From NCBI GenBank assembly GCA_963695985.1, contig CAVOIC010000009.1:248001-312000 (forward strand): 64,000 nt of DNA, given 5' to 3'. The DNA is from DATBVX01 sp963695985 (GTDB taxonomy: Bacteria > Pseudomonadota > Gammaproteobacteria > Steroidobacterales > Steroidobacteraceae). The notes below the pieces were generated by a model, which was given only the letters and a program-made list of their open reading frames with translations, was not told the DNA's origin and made no database searches. A program made the translations under genes and the position numbers. Positions 34,115-42,576 of this stretch are shown in pieces (within the stretch, counting starts at the first letter, position 1; the number at the start of each line of letters is the position of its first letter).

Positions 34115-34597
34115 TTGCAGAACCGCCCTCGCCTCGGTTACCTCGTGCACGACGTCGCGCGCCTGATCCGCGCCGAATTCGCCACCCGGGCGATCCGGCA
34201 CCGCATGACGCAGACGCACCTCCGCACCATCGCCTACCTGGGTCGCATGGAGGGCTGCAGCCAGCGCGAGCTCGCGGAAGTGATCGAAGTGCGGCCCATC
34301 ACGCTGGGTAGACAGATCGACCTGCTGGAGGCATCCGGCCTGATCGAGCGTCGGCCCGACCCCGTCGATCGCCGCGCGGTCTGTCTCTACCTCACTCCCA
34401 AGTCGCGCGCCCGCCTCGAGCAACTGCACGAGATCGGCGATGCGATCTATGAGCGCGCCACGCGTAATTTGACCAAGACCGAACGTGAGACGCTGCTGCG
34501 GTTGCTCGATACGGTCCGCGAGACGTTGGCCGAGGATCGCGCGCAGCACCGCGAGCAGGGCAGCCGGTCGATCACTGCCTCACCTCATGGCCACTGA
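34115..34597 (+). CDS. MarR-family regulator of the efflux operon
   Basis: 160 residues, winged helix. RIRHRMTQTHLRTIAYL-like first helices, SQRELAEVIEVRPITLGRQIDLLEASGLIERRPDPVDRRAVCLYLT is the complete MarR recognition helix and wing (DRR). The TTG at 34115 is preferred because GGAG lies 7 bp upstream, and the longer frame from 34088 would include the operator. Its end overlaps emrA, so it very likely controls emrAB by autorepression. Confidence 0.92.
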   Translation: MQNRPRLGYLVHDVARLIRAEFATRAIRHRMTQTHLRTIAYLGRMEGCSQRELAEVIEVRPITLGRQIDLLEASGLIERRPDPVDRRAVCLYLTPKSRARLEQLHEIGDAIYERATRNLTKTERETLLRLLDTVRETLAEDRAQHREQGSRSITASPHGH

Positions 34598-35654
34598 AGC
34601 CCATACTGCTGAAGCACGCCGCAAGAACTGGCGCCGCCTGCTCCTGTGGATTGTCCCTGCGATCGTGCTGGCGGTCGCGGGCACCTTCTGGATCTACAGC
34701 CGCGGTTACGCCACCACCGACAACGCCTACGTCAAGGCGGACAAGACCATCGTCGCCGCGGAAGTCGACGGCACCGTTCGCAGCGTGCCGGTAAAGGAGA
34801 ACACGCCGGTCGCAGCGGGCGATGTGCTCCTGATGCTCGACGATGAGCCCCTGCGCTACGCCGTGCAAAGCGCGAAGGCCCGCGTCGATGCCGTGAAGGC
34901 GCAGATCGCGAGCCTCAAAGCACAGTACGCAGAGAAAGCTGCGGAACTTGATGTCGCGCGGCGTTCGGCTGCTTTTGCGCAGCGCGAGCAGGAAAGACAG
35001 CGGGAGCTGGCGGCGAAGCACCTGGTTGCGCAGTCGAAGCTCGATGATGCCGACCAGGCATTGCAGATCGCGGCGGGCCAGGTGCAGGTCACTGAGCGTG
35101 ATCTCACAGCCATCGCCGCAAGGCTCGGTGGCGATCCCAACCGAACAGTGGAATCGCATCCGGATGTCGAGGCCGCAGAGGCGGACCTGCAGCATGCCGA
35201 GCTCAATTTGCGCCGCGCGCGAATCCTAGCGCCCCGGGCTGGAATCGTGAGCCACCTGCCGCAGGTGGGTGATCACCTGACGGCTGGGAGCCCCGCGCTC
35301 GCCATCGTTTCCGATCAGGGCATGTGGATCGAGGCCAATTTCAAAGAGACGGACCTCGCGCATGTGCGCAAGGGTCAGCCGGTCCAGGTCGAGATCGACA
35401 CCTATGGTCGGCGCAAGTGGTCGGGACGTGTGGAAAGCATCGCGCAGGCGACCGGCGCCGAGTTCGCGATCCTGCCGCCGCAGAATGCCAGCGGGAACTG
35501 GGTCAAGGTCGTGCAGCGGATACCCGTGCGCATTGCGGTCCTCACCAACGCGGATGATCCGCCGCTGCGTGCCGGGATGAGTGCCAGTGTACGCATCGAC
35601 ACGCGGGCAGAGCCCGTAGACGCTGTAGCCCGTACCGCCCAGGTTGCGCCGTGA
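34587..35654 (+). CDS. emrA: EmrA-like membrane fusion protein (HlyD family)
   Basis: 355 residues. One N-terminal transmembrane helix (LLLWIVPAIVLAVAGTFWIYS), then YATTDNAYVKAD, the N-lipoyl half, a long coiled-coil hairpin (about 85-190, LKAQYAEKAAELDVARR...LDDADQALQIAAGQVQV) and the second lipoyl half with APRAGIVSHLPQVGDHL. Periplasmic adaptor that joins EmrB to an outer-membrane channel; no tolC homologue is adjacent. Overlaps marR by 11 bp and emrB by 4 bp. Confidence 0.93.
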   Translation: MATEAHTAEARRKNWRRLLLWIVPAIVLAVAGTFWIYSRGYATTDNAYVKADKTIVAAEVDGTVRSVPVKENTPVAAGDVLLMLDDEPLRYAVQSAKARVDAVKAQIASLKAQYAEKAAELDVARRSAAFAQREQERQRELAAKHLVAQSKLDDADQALQIAAGQVQVTERDLTAIAARLGGDPNRTVESHPDVEAAEADLQHAELNLRRARILAPRAGIVSHLPQVGDHLTAGSPALAIVSDQGMWIEANFKETDLAHVRKGQPVQVEIDTYGRRKWSGRVESIAQATGAEFAILPPQNASGNWVKVVQRIPVRIAVLTNADDPPLRAGMSASVRIDTRAEPVDAVARTAQVAP

Positions 35655-37171
35655 AACCGGAGGGCCGCGTGAACCGCGGCCTCGTCGTCGCCTCGACGAT
35701 GCTGGCGACGATGCTTTACGCGATCGACACCACGATCGCCAACGTCGCCCTGCCGCACATCCAGGGGAGCCTGCAAGCCTCGCCCGACCAGGTCCTGTGG
35801 GTGCTCACTTCATACATCGTGACCAGCGCCATCGCGACTCCGCTCGTGGGTTTTCTCGCGCTGCGGATCGGCGAGCGACCGATCCTGCTCATGAGCGTCG
35901 CCGGATTCACCCTCGCCTCGATGCTGTGCGGCATCGCCACCTCACTGCCAGAGCTGGTGTTTTTCCGAGCGGTCCAGGGCGCTTGCGGAGCGGCGCTGAT
36001 CCCGCTGTCGCAATCCTCGCTCCTGAGTGTCTTCCCACGCGAGCGTCACGGCACTGCACTCGCGCTCTGGGGCGTCGGCGTGATGGTCGGCCCGGTGATC
36101 GGACCGACTCTCGGCGGCTGGCTCACGGAAACGCTGAACTGGCGCTGGGTGTTTTATATCAACGTACCGGTTGGGGCTCTGGCGTGGCTCGGCCTGACGG
36201 CGTCGCTCCCGCACGGGGCGAAGTTCAAGGACCGGGTGTTCGATCTCAAGGGCTTCATCATGCTGGCGCTCGCTATCGGGCTCGCGCAGCTCGCGCTCGA
36301 TCGCGGCAACAGCCAGGGGTGGCTTGATTCGGCAGAAATCGCGGGGGAATTACTGCTCGCCGGCGTTCTCTTTTATATGTTCGTCGTGCACACACTGACG
36401 ACCCTACACCCGTTCTTCGATCCGGCCTTGTTTCGCGATCGCAACCTGATGGCCGGTCTGATCACGCCCTTTGTCGTGTTTCCGCTCATCATGGTGCCCG
36501 GTGCACTGCTGCCGGTATTCATGCAACAGCTGCAGGATCACACCGCCTACACTGCGGGGATGGTGATGGCGCCGCGCGGGATCGGCATGGCGATCGCCAT
36601 GCTGAGCGGCGGCCGGCTCATTACGCGCGTCGATTCGCGACTGCTCGCGGCGATCGGCCTCGGCATCGTCCTGGGTTCGTGCATCCCGCTGGTGCATATT
36701 ACGATCGACACGACGGCGGCCAGCATCGCGGCAATCACATTCTTTCAGGGCGTCGGCATGGGTATGACGTTCCTCTGCATCAATGCGGCCGCCTATGCGA
36801 CGCTCCCTTCAGCGCTGCGCACGGAAGGCGCAGTGCTGGTGACGCTCGGACGCACGCTGAGCGGCGCCATCGGCATTTCGATCTGCGGCTCGATCCTCAC
36901 GCACTCGATCGCAGCCAACCAGTCGCGTCTGGTCGAATTTCTCTCTCCGTTCGACACAGAGCGCTGGGCTGCGGCCGCCCACGTGATGGGCGAGCGCGCC
37001 AATGCCGTGCTCATGGCCCAGGTCCAGCAACAGGCCACGGTGATTGGCTACGAGAACGTGTTCGCGGTGATCAGCGGCCTGGCGCTGCTCGCCATTCCTT
37101 TGCTGCTGCTCTTTAAGCTGCCCCCGCGTAAACTCACGGGCGATGCGACCCGCGCAGAGGCCCTTCCCTAG
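35651..37171 (+). CDS. emrB: EmrB-like DHA2 family drug:H+ antiporter
   Basis: 506 residues, 14 predicted helices. LYAIDTTIANVALPHIQGSL in TM1, WVLTSYIVTSAIATP, GPVIGPTLGGWL in TM5 (the antiporter motif C), and FYINVPVG are all DHA2 signatures. GTG start in a GTGA overlap with emrA. Together with EmrA it exports hydrophobic compounds. Confidence 0.94.
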   Translation: MKPEGRVNRGLVVASTMLATMLYAIDTTIANVALPHIQGSLQASPDQVLWVLTSYIVTSAIATPLVGFLALRIGERPILLMSVAGFTLASMLCGIATSLPELVFFRAVQGACGAALIPLSQSSLLSVFPRERHGTALALWGVGVMVGPVIGPTLGGWLTETLNWRWVFYINVPVGALAWLGLTASLPHGAKFKDRVFDLKGFIMLALAIGLAQLALDRGNSQGWLDSAEIAGELLLAGVLFYMFVVHTLTTLHPFFDPALFRDRNLMAGLITPFVVFPLIMVPGALLPVFMQQLQDHTAYTAGMVMAPRGIGMAIAMLSGGRLITRVDSRLLAAIGLGIVLGSCIPLVHITIDTTAASIAAITFFQGVGMGMTFLCINAAAYATLPSALRTEGAVLVTLGRTLSGAIGISICGSILTHSIAANQSRLVEFLSPFDTERWAAAAHVMGERANAVLMAQVQQQATVIGYENVFAVISGLALLAIPLLLLFKLPPRKLTGDATRAEALP

Positions 37172-37193
37172 TCCACGGCCAAACCTCACGGTG

Positions 37194-38309
37194 ATGAGCA
37201 AGCTGGTCTCTGTCGATCGGACCGCGCTCAGGCACTCGTTGGTAGCAGCTTGCGCAGCGGGCGCGTGCTCGATCCTGAGTGCCTGCACGTCGAAGCCGCT
37301 GGTCGCGTATTCCACCGATACCCCGCCGCTCGCGCTCGTGCCGGCGGAGCAGGCTGGCATCATCGACCGGCGCGCGCGCTTTCGCGAGATTTACTGCGCC
37401 GTGCTCGAGGCGCGTGGCTCTGAACTTCCGGACTACCGTCCCTGCGAGGAGGCGTTGACCCGAGTCGGGAGCGAGCCCACGGGAGCCGGACAGGCGGTCG
37501 ACCTCGGTCCCTCCAAGCTGCACCTCGTTGCGGTGCTGGTACCGGGAATCGGTTACGAATGTTTCGAGCCCTGGTTGGATCCGCCGGGAAGCGTCGCGAA
37601 ACACGTTCGCCAGTTCGGATACGACCAGATGCAGATCAAGGTCGATGCGCTGTCGAGCGCCGAGACTAATGCCCGGCAGATCCGCGATGCGCTGCTGGCA
37701 ATGCCCAGAGAGCCCGGCCCGCCGCGCTTGGTGCTGATCGGGTACTCCAAGGGAGCACCGGACATTCTGCAGGCGCTGGTAACTTATCCAGAGATTCGCG
37801 GGCGCGTGGCTGCGGTAGTGAGCGCTGCGGGTGCGATCGGTGGGTCACCACTTGCAAACGATGCGGAACAGTACCAGGCGGACCTGATGCGCCACTTTCC
37901 TGGTGCAACCTGCGCTCCGGGCGATGGAGGTGGGGTCGCCAGCTTGCGCACGTCTGCGCGACGGAGCTGGCTCGCGCAGAATCCCCTGCCGACCGACTTG
38001 CGCTACTACTCGCTGGTCACCTTTCCCCAACCGGAAAGGATCTCCTCGGTCCTGAAGTCGAGCTATCGCAAGCTCGCCAAAATCGATGGTCGCAATGACA
38101 GCCAGGTGATCTTTTACGACGAGGTAATACCGGCAAGCACGCTCATGGGCTACGTGAATGCAGACCATTGGGCCATAGCGTTGCCCATCGCCCGCTCGCA
38201 CCCGAAGATCGGGGCCTGGTTTGTCACGCAGAACGCCTATCCGCGGGAGGCCCTCCTCGAAGCGATGTTGCGGTTCATCGAGGAAGACCTCGCCGACCGG
38301 TCCGAGTAA
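37194..38309 (+). CDS. putative lipoprotein alpha/beta hydrolase
   Basis: 371 residues. A signal sequence ends in ILSAC, suggesting a lipidated Cys near residue 31. The mature domain has VAVLVPGIGYECFEPW, a nucleophile-elbow-like GYSKGAP (Ser), and YVNADHWAIALP as a candidate late His; these suggest an alpha/beta-hydrolase but the similarity is loose. It starts 22 bp after emrB, so may be cotranscribed. Substrate unknown. ATG 37194 is chosen; a GTG at 37191 is adjacent. Confidence 0.65.
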   Translation: MSKLVSVDRTALRHSLVAACAAGACSILSACTSKPLVAYSTDTPPLALVPAEQAGIIDRRARFREIYCAVLEARGSELPDYRPCEEALTRVGSEPTGAGQAVDLGPSKLHLVAVLVPGIGYECFEPWLDPPGSVAKHVRQFGYDQMQIKVDALSSAETNARQIRDALLAMPREPGPPRLVLIGYSKGAPDILQALVTYPEIRGRVAAVVSAAGAIGGSPLANDAEQYQADLMRHFPGATCAPGDGGGVASLRTSARRSWLAQNPLPTDLRYYSLVTFPQPERISSVLKSSYRKLAKIDGRNDSQVIFYDEVIPASTLMGYVNADHWAIALPIARSHPKIGAWFVTQNAYPREALLEAMLRFIEEDLADRSE

Positions 38310-38394
38310 ACTCTGCGTGCGGCTTCGGTACAAGCACGAGCCGAGAAGACTAATAACAAGCAACGCCGCTGACTGATCGGCTTACGTCTGCACT

Positions 38395-40368
38395 ATGGCG
38401 ACACGACCGCTGCTCCTGGCCCTCTCGCTCCTGTGCACGGCAGGTCCTGCATTCGCCTGGGTCTATCCCGAGCATCGTGACATTTCGATTGTCGCGGTCG
38501 AGACCCTCGATCCGGAGCGCAGAGCAGTATTCGACCGCCTGTGGGCTGATGCACGCGTCGGCTATGAGAAACGCCTTTGTACTCAGGAAGCTGACACGGC
38601 ACAAAGCGTGAAGCCCGAGTGCATCGACTGGGCGGCGATGCCTGCAATCTCCGGCGATCATTCCTGTTCGAGCCGAGAGATGCTCGACATCGTCACCAAC
38701 TCCGAGCGGGTCCTCAAACTCGCCGACATCGCGGCGCAGCTCAAGCTTGACCTCGCGCAGGTCCCCAAGCTGCCGCCTGCCGAGGCCGAAAAGGATGCCA
38801 CCAGCCGTATCAGCGACTTGCGCCGGCAGCTCGAAAGCGAAGGCGCGCGGGCTCAGCGTACCAACGCACTTCGGGTCGCCGATATCCGGCTGCAGGAGGC
38901 CGATCCGGAGTACGCAACCCGGGCGGCATATAACGGCGCCCACTTCCTGCTGGCGCGCCCTACAGTGGACTTCGCTGCCAGGGACTACATGGAGGCCACC
39001 CTCAAGAGCGGATCCAAGATCAACGCCGTCGGCGTGTGGGGGTGGTATCACTTGAGTGCCCTGCAGAAGGCCACGCGACTCGCGCACGAAACGCTCCCTC
39101 CGGCAGATCGCGTGGCTCTCACGCGCGCCATGCTGGCCGATGAGGCTTTTGCGCTCCACTTCATCGAGGATGTCTATGCCTCGGGTCACGTGGCTGGAAC
39201 CTGGGGCAACGTGTCACAGCGCAAAGGCACTCACGACTACTACAACGAGAACGGTCTGGAAGTGAGTACCTGGGAGGGAGGCGCAAAGACGGTCGTGTTG
39301 ATGGGCGATGCGCACATGCGCCCGGAGGACGCCAAGCTCGCCGCCGAGTCGGTTCGCTTAAGCCTCGAGCAGCTGCTCGACACGGCGGCCGGCCGGGCGC
39401 GGAAAGTTAATCTGCCATACATGCCTCAGGCTCCGGCGGGGCCCGAAGCATTCGACGTGTGCAAGAACAACACGCTGGGCCAGAGGCCCGAGGGGAAAGC
39501 TGTACCCGAGGCTGTACAGTTCGGTGTCGAGGTTGTGCGGCTGACTCCTGTGCCGAGTTTGGGCCCAGGGTTGGGAGCCATGCCGCGTTTCCGAGCGGAA
39601 GTCGGCCCTTTCATCGGTGCCGCCGGCTCGCTCGAGGCGCGTTATCTCGATGGTGGCTACACGGGACTCGAAAGCGGGAACGGATTTGTTGGCGGCGCGG
39701 ACCTGTCGCTGCGCTTCGGCTACGGACTCGAGGGCGTGCTCGATCAGGCCGGAGACGGGCTCATCTTTTTTTCCGTCGGGTACAGGGGCGATACGCCCTC
39801 CTCCAACAAGTTCAGCACCAGCACGTTCGCACAGCAGGGTGGCACCCGCACGGCCGCGATCCCGGGACGCACCGGATTCACCGCGCGGCTACGAATGCCG
39901 TTCTACTTGATACCCGGAGATCTGCTGCTCCTGTCGCCGCTGTACTTTGTGTCGCCCACGACCTACCAGAACATGGGGGTCGCCGCGGTCAACGGCGGGC
40001 TGATCCCCTGGCAGCTCGGCTGGGCGACACGCTTCGGCCGCTTCCAGTTCGTGCTGGGTCGCGAGATTGGCGTGGCGTTCTACGGGCGGCAGTCTGACGA
40101 CACCCTCCTAGCACCCGGAGCGACTCCGGGTGTACCCGAGGTGATCAGCTTCAACTCGAACTATTTCGACTTCCCGATATTCGAATATCGACCCTACCGC
40201 GCATTTGATATGAGCCAGACATCCGAACTGAGGCTGCAGCTATACGGCGGAGTGGACGATCCGCGCGGCGGTACTGTCCTCTTTCCGGCTGGCGCGCCGG
40301 GCGTCAAGATGGACCGCGTGTATTCGATCGGAATACGGCTGGTATTCGACTGGCGGCGTTATTTCTGA
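38395..40368 (+). CDS. phospholipase C/P1-nuclease-like domain fused to an outer-membrane beta-barrel
   Basis: 657 residues. Signal peptide 1-21 (LLLALSLLCTAGPAFA). The N-terminal domain begins WVYPEHRDI and includes SGDHS, YNGAHFLLARP and ALHFIEDVYASGHVAG: N-terminal Trp, spaced His/Asp residues and a His-x3-Asp-x6-His motif reminiscent of the trinuclear-zinc phospholipase C/S1-P1 nuclease fold. From about residue 390 the sequence alternates as amphipathic strands with glycine and aromatic residues and ends DWRRYF with a C-terminal Phe, the hallmark of BAM-assembled outer-membrane barrels. Substrate and topology are inferred. The 3' end is repeated at 42529. Confidence 0.6.
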   Translation: MATRPLLLALSLLCTAGPAFAWVYPEHRDISIVAVETLDPERRAVFDRLWADARVGYEKRLCTQEADTAQSVKPECIDWAAMPAISGDHSCSSREMLDIVTNSERVLKLADIAAQLKLDLAQVPKLPPAEAEKDATSRISDLRRQLESEGARAQRTNALRVADIRLQEADPEYATRAAYNGAHFLLARPTVDFAARDYMEATLKSGSKINAVGVWGWYHLSALQKATRLAHETLPPADRVALTRAMLADEAFALHFIEDVYASGHVAGTWGNVSQRKGTHDYYNENGLEVSTWEGGAKTVVLMGDAHMRPEDAKLAAESVRLSLEQLLDTAAGRARKVNLPYMPQAPAGPEAFDVCKNNTLGQRPEGKAVPEAVQFGVEVVRLTPVPSLGPGLGAMPRFRAEVGPFIGAAGSLEARYLDGGYTGLESGNGFVGGADLSLRFGYGLEGVLDQAGDGLIFFSVGYRGDTPSSNKFSTSTFAQQGGTRTAAIPGRTGFTARLRMPFYLIPGDLLLLSPLYFVSPTTYQNMGVAAVNGGLIPWQLGWATRFGRFQFVLGREIGVAFYGRQSDDTLLAPGATPGVPEVISFNSNYFDFPIFEYRPYRAFDMSQTSELRLQLYGGVDDPRGGTVLFPAGAPGVKMDRVYSIGIRLVFDWRRYF

Positions 40369-40374
40369 CGGCCT
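40350..40374 (+). repeat. 25-bp imperfect direct repeat, left copy
   Basis: Spans the last codons and stop of the barrel gene (DWRRYF-stop). The right copy at 42529-42553 matches 23 of 25 positions in the same orientation. The SOD-mosaic gene lies between. Confidence 0.75.
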
Positions 40375-40677
40375 CCGGCGTCGGCTGGTGCAAAGTTCTG
40401 ACGCCATCCTCAGACGATCCCGGGTGGCGCCGGAACCCGGCGGGCCTCAAGAGGGGCTCGCATAGGGGCGCACTCGGCGTATAGTTCCCCGCACAGGTTC
40501 GTCCGGGTTCTCAGCGTGCAACCCTCACGCGGGCGCAGGTCGGCCCTTTCTCCAGAATCAACAAGTACAAAGGCCGTGGCGGCTGGCCCGCTGGATGTGC
40601 AGCGCAGTCGGGATTCACACTGACACCGCCCGCGAGCGCTGCGGCGGCGAGCAGCGCGTCTTGAACTGAACGGGGAC
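40375..40677. other. 303-bp non-coding stretch before the SOD-mosaic gene
   Basis: No gene, tRNA or clear terminator recognised. It should hold the promoter of the downstream gene but I see no convincing -35/-10 pair. The only Shine-Dalgarno-like element is ACGGGGAC directly before ATG 40678. Confidence 0.4.
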
Positions 40678-42432
40678 ATGGCGATGGCAACCACACCCTT
40701 GCCTGATAGCACGCAACACACTCGAAACAGTGCGGCCCAAGGAGCGAGGGCCGTTGAGCATCTCGAACGAATCGGTGGTCTGAGCCGTATCGTTGACCGT
40801 GACATTGAGATACTCAAGACGAGTCTTGTGCAATGCCATTACCGCCGAGATGACACGTGGGCAAGCGCATGGGCACGCCTTGAAAACGCATGGGAGACGG
40901 TTCGGTCAGAGCTGGTCGACGACGGCGCTTCAACCCGGCTTACCGAAGATGTATCACCAACTAATGGCGTAGCCGGTGCCGCGCCGGAGGTCGATGCACC
41001 GAAGGCTGTGGCGCTGACCGTCCCGTTGGTGAGGAAGCCACTGCACTGGTTCACTGCAGCGCTGGCACCAGCCATTTCCTCGAGCACCATGCAGATCGTG
41101 CGTTGGTCACGCGACCCCGCACGTCGTGCCGAACTCCGTGCAGCGGCCTTGAAGGCCTGGAGCTTCGCCGGCAGCGCGGCGTCGGCAGGTGCGAAGCACG
41201 TGAGCGATGGGTGGCTGTGGCTGGAAGCGCGCGCCAGAAAGCAGGTGAAGACCTTGCAGTGCGCGTGGGCACGCGTCGAAGAAAAACGGAAGACAGCGAG
41301 ATCTGAGCTTGCCGAGCGCAAGAGTTCAGCTGGGCCGCCCGAAGTCGATTCACTGGCCGGTCACGCGACTGGTGTGATACCACCAGGCGATGCGCCAGCG
41401 GCAAGTTCGCCGACTGCCGGGTCCATCGATCGCGCGCCTCGCGACCTCCCGACTTTCGCACACAAGTTCGAACTCGCTGCCGCGACGCACCTGGGCAGCG
41501 GGTGGGTTTGGCGGGGAGCAAATGGCCAAGAGCAAGCGAAAATGCTGCATCTTGCGCAACGCAATTCAGACCGGGCGCGCGCTGACGAGTGGGAAGCAAA
41601 TGCGCGTGCACGGTTGGAAAGGGCCAAGGAGACGGTGAAATCCAAGCTTGCCGACGGCAAGACATCAATCCCGCTGACGCAAGTCGCGGCAGGCGCAAGG
41701 ACGCACGTCGAAGAGCCGACCGGCCCATTCATTCTGAAGCCGCTGCCATGGGTCCTGGCAGCGCTGTCACCGGTCATTTCCTCGCGAACTTTGCAGATCC
41801 ATCATGGTTGCCACCATTCCCAGTGCATCGAGTTGGCCAATCGGCTATCGCGGGATCGCAAGGAGCTGGCGGGTAAGAGTCCCCTGGAGATCGTACGTTG
41901 GGCACGCGAGCACGCGCGCGGAACTGAGCTCCTTGCAGCGGCGTCGGATGCTTGGAACCACGGATTCTTCTTCCAATGCCTGACACCGGCGAAGAAACGC
42001 CCCGGTGGAGAGCTGCGGCGAGCGCTCGAGCGCTCGTTTGGCGACTTCGCGAGCTTCGCCGATAAATTCGCGCTCGCTGGTGCGACGCACGTGGGCAGCG
42101 GATGGCTTTGGCTGGTAGCCAACCGCCGCAAGCAGGTACGAATCCTGACCACATCGGATACGGATTGCCCTGAGGCACGCGGCCACACGTGTCTGCTCGC
42201 GATCGACCTCTGGGAGCATGCGTACTACTTCGATCATCAGAGCCGGCGCCGCGAGTACCTGGATGCCGTCATCGATCGTCGACTCGACTGGCAATTTGCC
42301 GAGCAACGCTACCGCCTTGTGACGGAGCTGGACCCGTCCGCACCGCGCGAAACCGCATCCCGGGCTGTTGGCCGTAAGCGCGGTCGACATCACAAGCGCC
42401 GGCGGAAGTCAGCGGCATCACGCACTCGATGA
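40678..42432 (+). CDS. superoxide dismutase mosaic: two truncated SOD copies plus one complete Fe/Mn-SOD domain
   Basis: 584 residues. Complete SOD domain at about 352-545: ILKPLPWVLAALSPVIS, IHHGCHH (ligand His375), AWNHGFFF (His428), SGWLWLVAN, and AIDLWEHAYY (Asp510, His514), so all four metal ligands are kept. Upstream, 117-194 repeats the start (RKPLHWFTAALAPAIS), the IVRW helix and the GWLWL strand but lacks every metal ligand; 254-290 repeats only the DFASFADKF-GSGWLW part. Three helical linkers (about 62-92, 196-225, 305-336; AWARLENAWETVRSEL type) precede the three units. The C-terminus is a strongly basic tail (RKRGRHHKRRRK). No signal peptide. Fe versus Mn cannot be assigned: the second-sphere residues are atypical. 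Confidence 0.85.
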   Translation: MAMATTPLPDSTQHTRNSAAQGARAVEHLERIGGLSRIVDRDIEILKTSLVQCHYRRDDTWASAWARLENAWETVRSELVDDGASTRLTEDVSPTNGVAGAAPEVDAPKAVALTVPLVRKPLHWFTAALAPAISSSTMQIVRWSRDPARRAELRAAALKAWSFAGSAASAGAKHVSDGWLWLEARARKQVKTLQCAWARVEEKRKTARSELAERKSSAGPPEVDSLAGHATGVIPPGDAPAASSPTAGSIDRAPRDLPTFAHKFELAAATHLGSGWVWRGANGQEQAKMLHLAQRNSDRARADEWEANARARLERAKETVKSKLADGKTSIPLTQVAAGARTHVEEPTGPFILKPLPWVLAALSPVISSRTLQIHHGCHHSQCIELANRLSRDRKELAGKSPLEIVRWAREHARGTELLAAASDAWNHGFFFQCLTPAKKRPGGELRRALERSFGDFASFADKFALAGATHVGSGWLWLVANRRKQVRILTTSDTDCPEARGHTCLLAIDLWEHAYYFDHQSRRREYLDAVIDRRLDWQFAEQRYRLVTELDPSAPRETASRAVGRKRGRHHKRRRKSAASRTR

Positions 42433-42528
42433 TGGCAATTCCAGGCGTGCTTTCCTTGGGGTGACAAGCGCTGGCGCTGTACTCGCAGCAGGCGCGAGGT
42501 TCTATGCGACTGACTCACGGGCGCAAGG

Positions 42529-42553
42529 CTGGCGGCGTTACTTCTGACGACCT
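42529..42553 (+). repeat. 25-bp imperfect direct repeat, right copy, with barrel-gene tail remnant
   Basis: Matches 40350-40374 at 23 of 25 positions. In the equivalent frame the DNA before it reads ...DSRAQGWRRYF-stop, so it looks like the leftover 3' tip of a duplicated barrel gene. Confidence 0.65.
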
Positions 42554-42576
42554 TTGCAATCTCGCGGAGACTCGCG

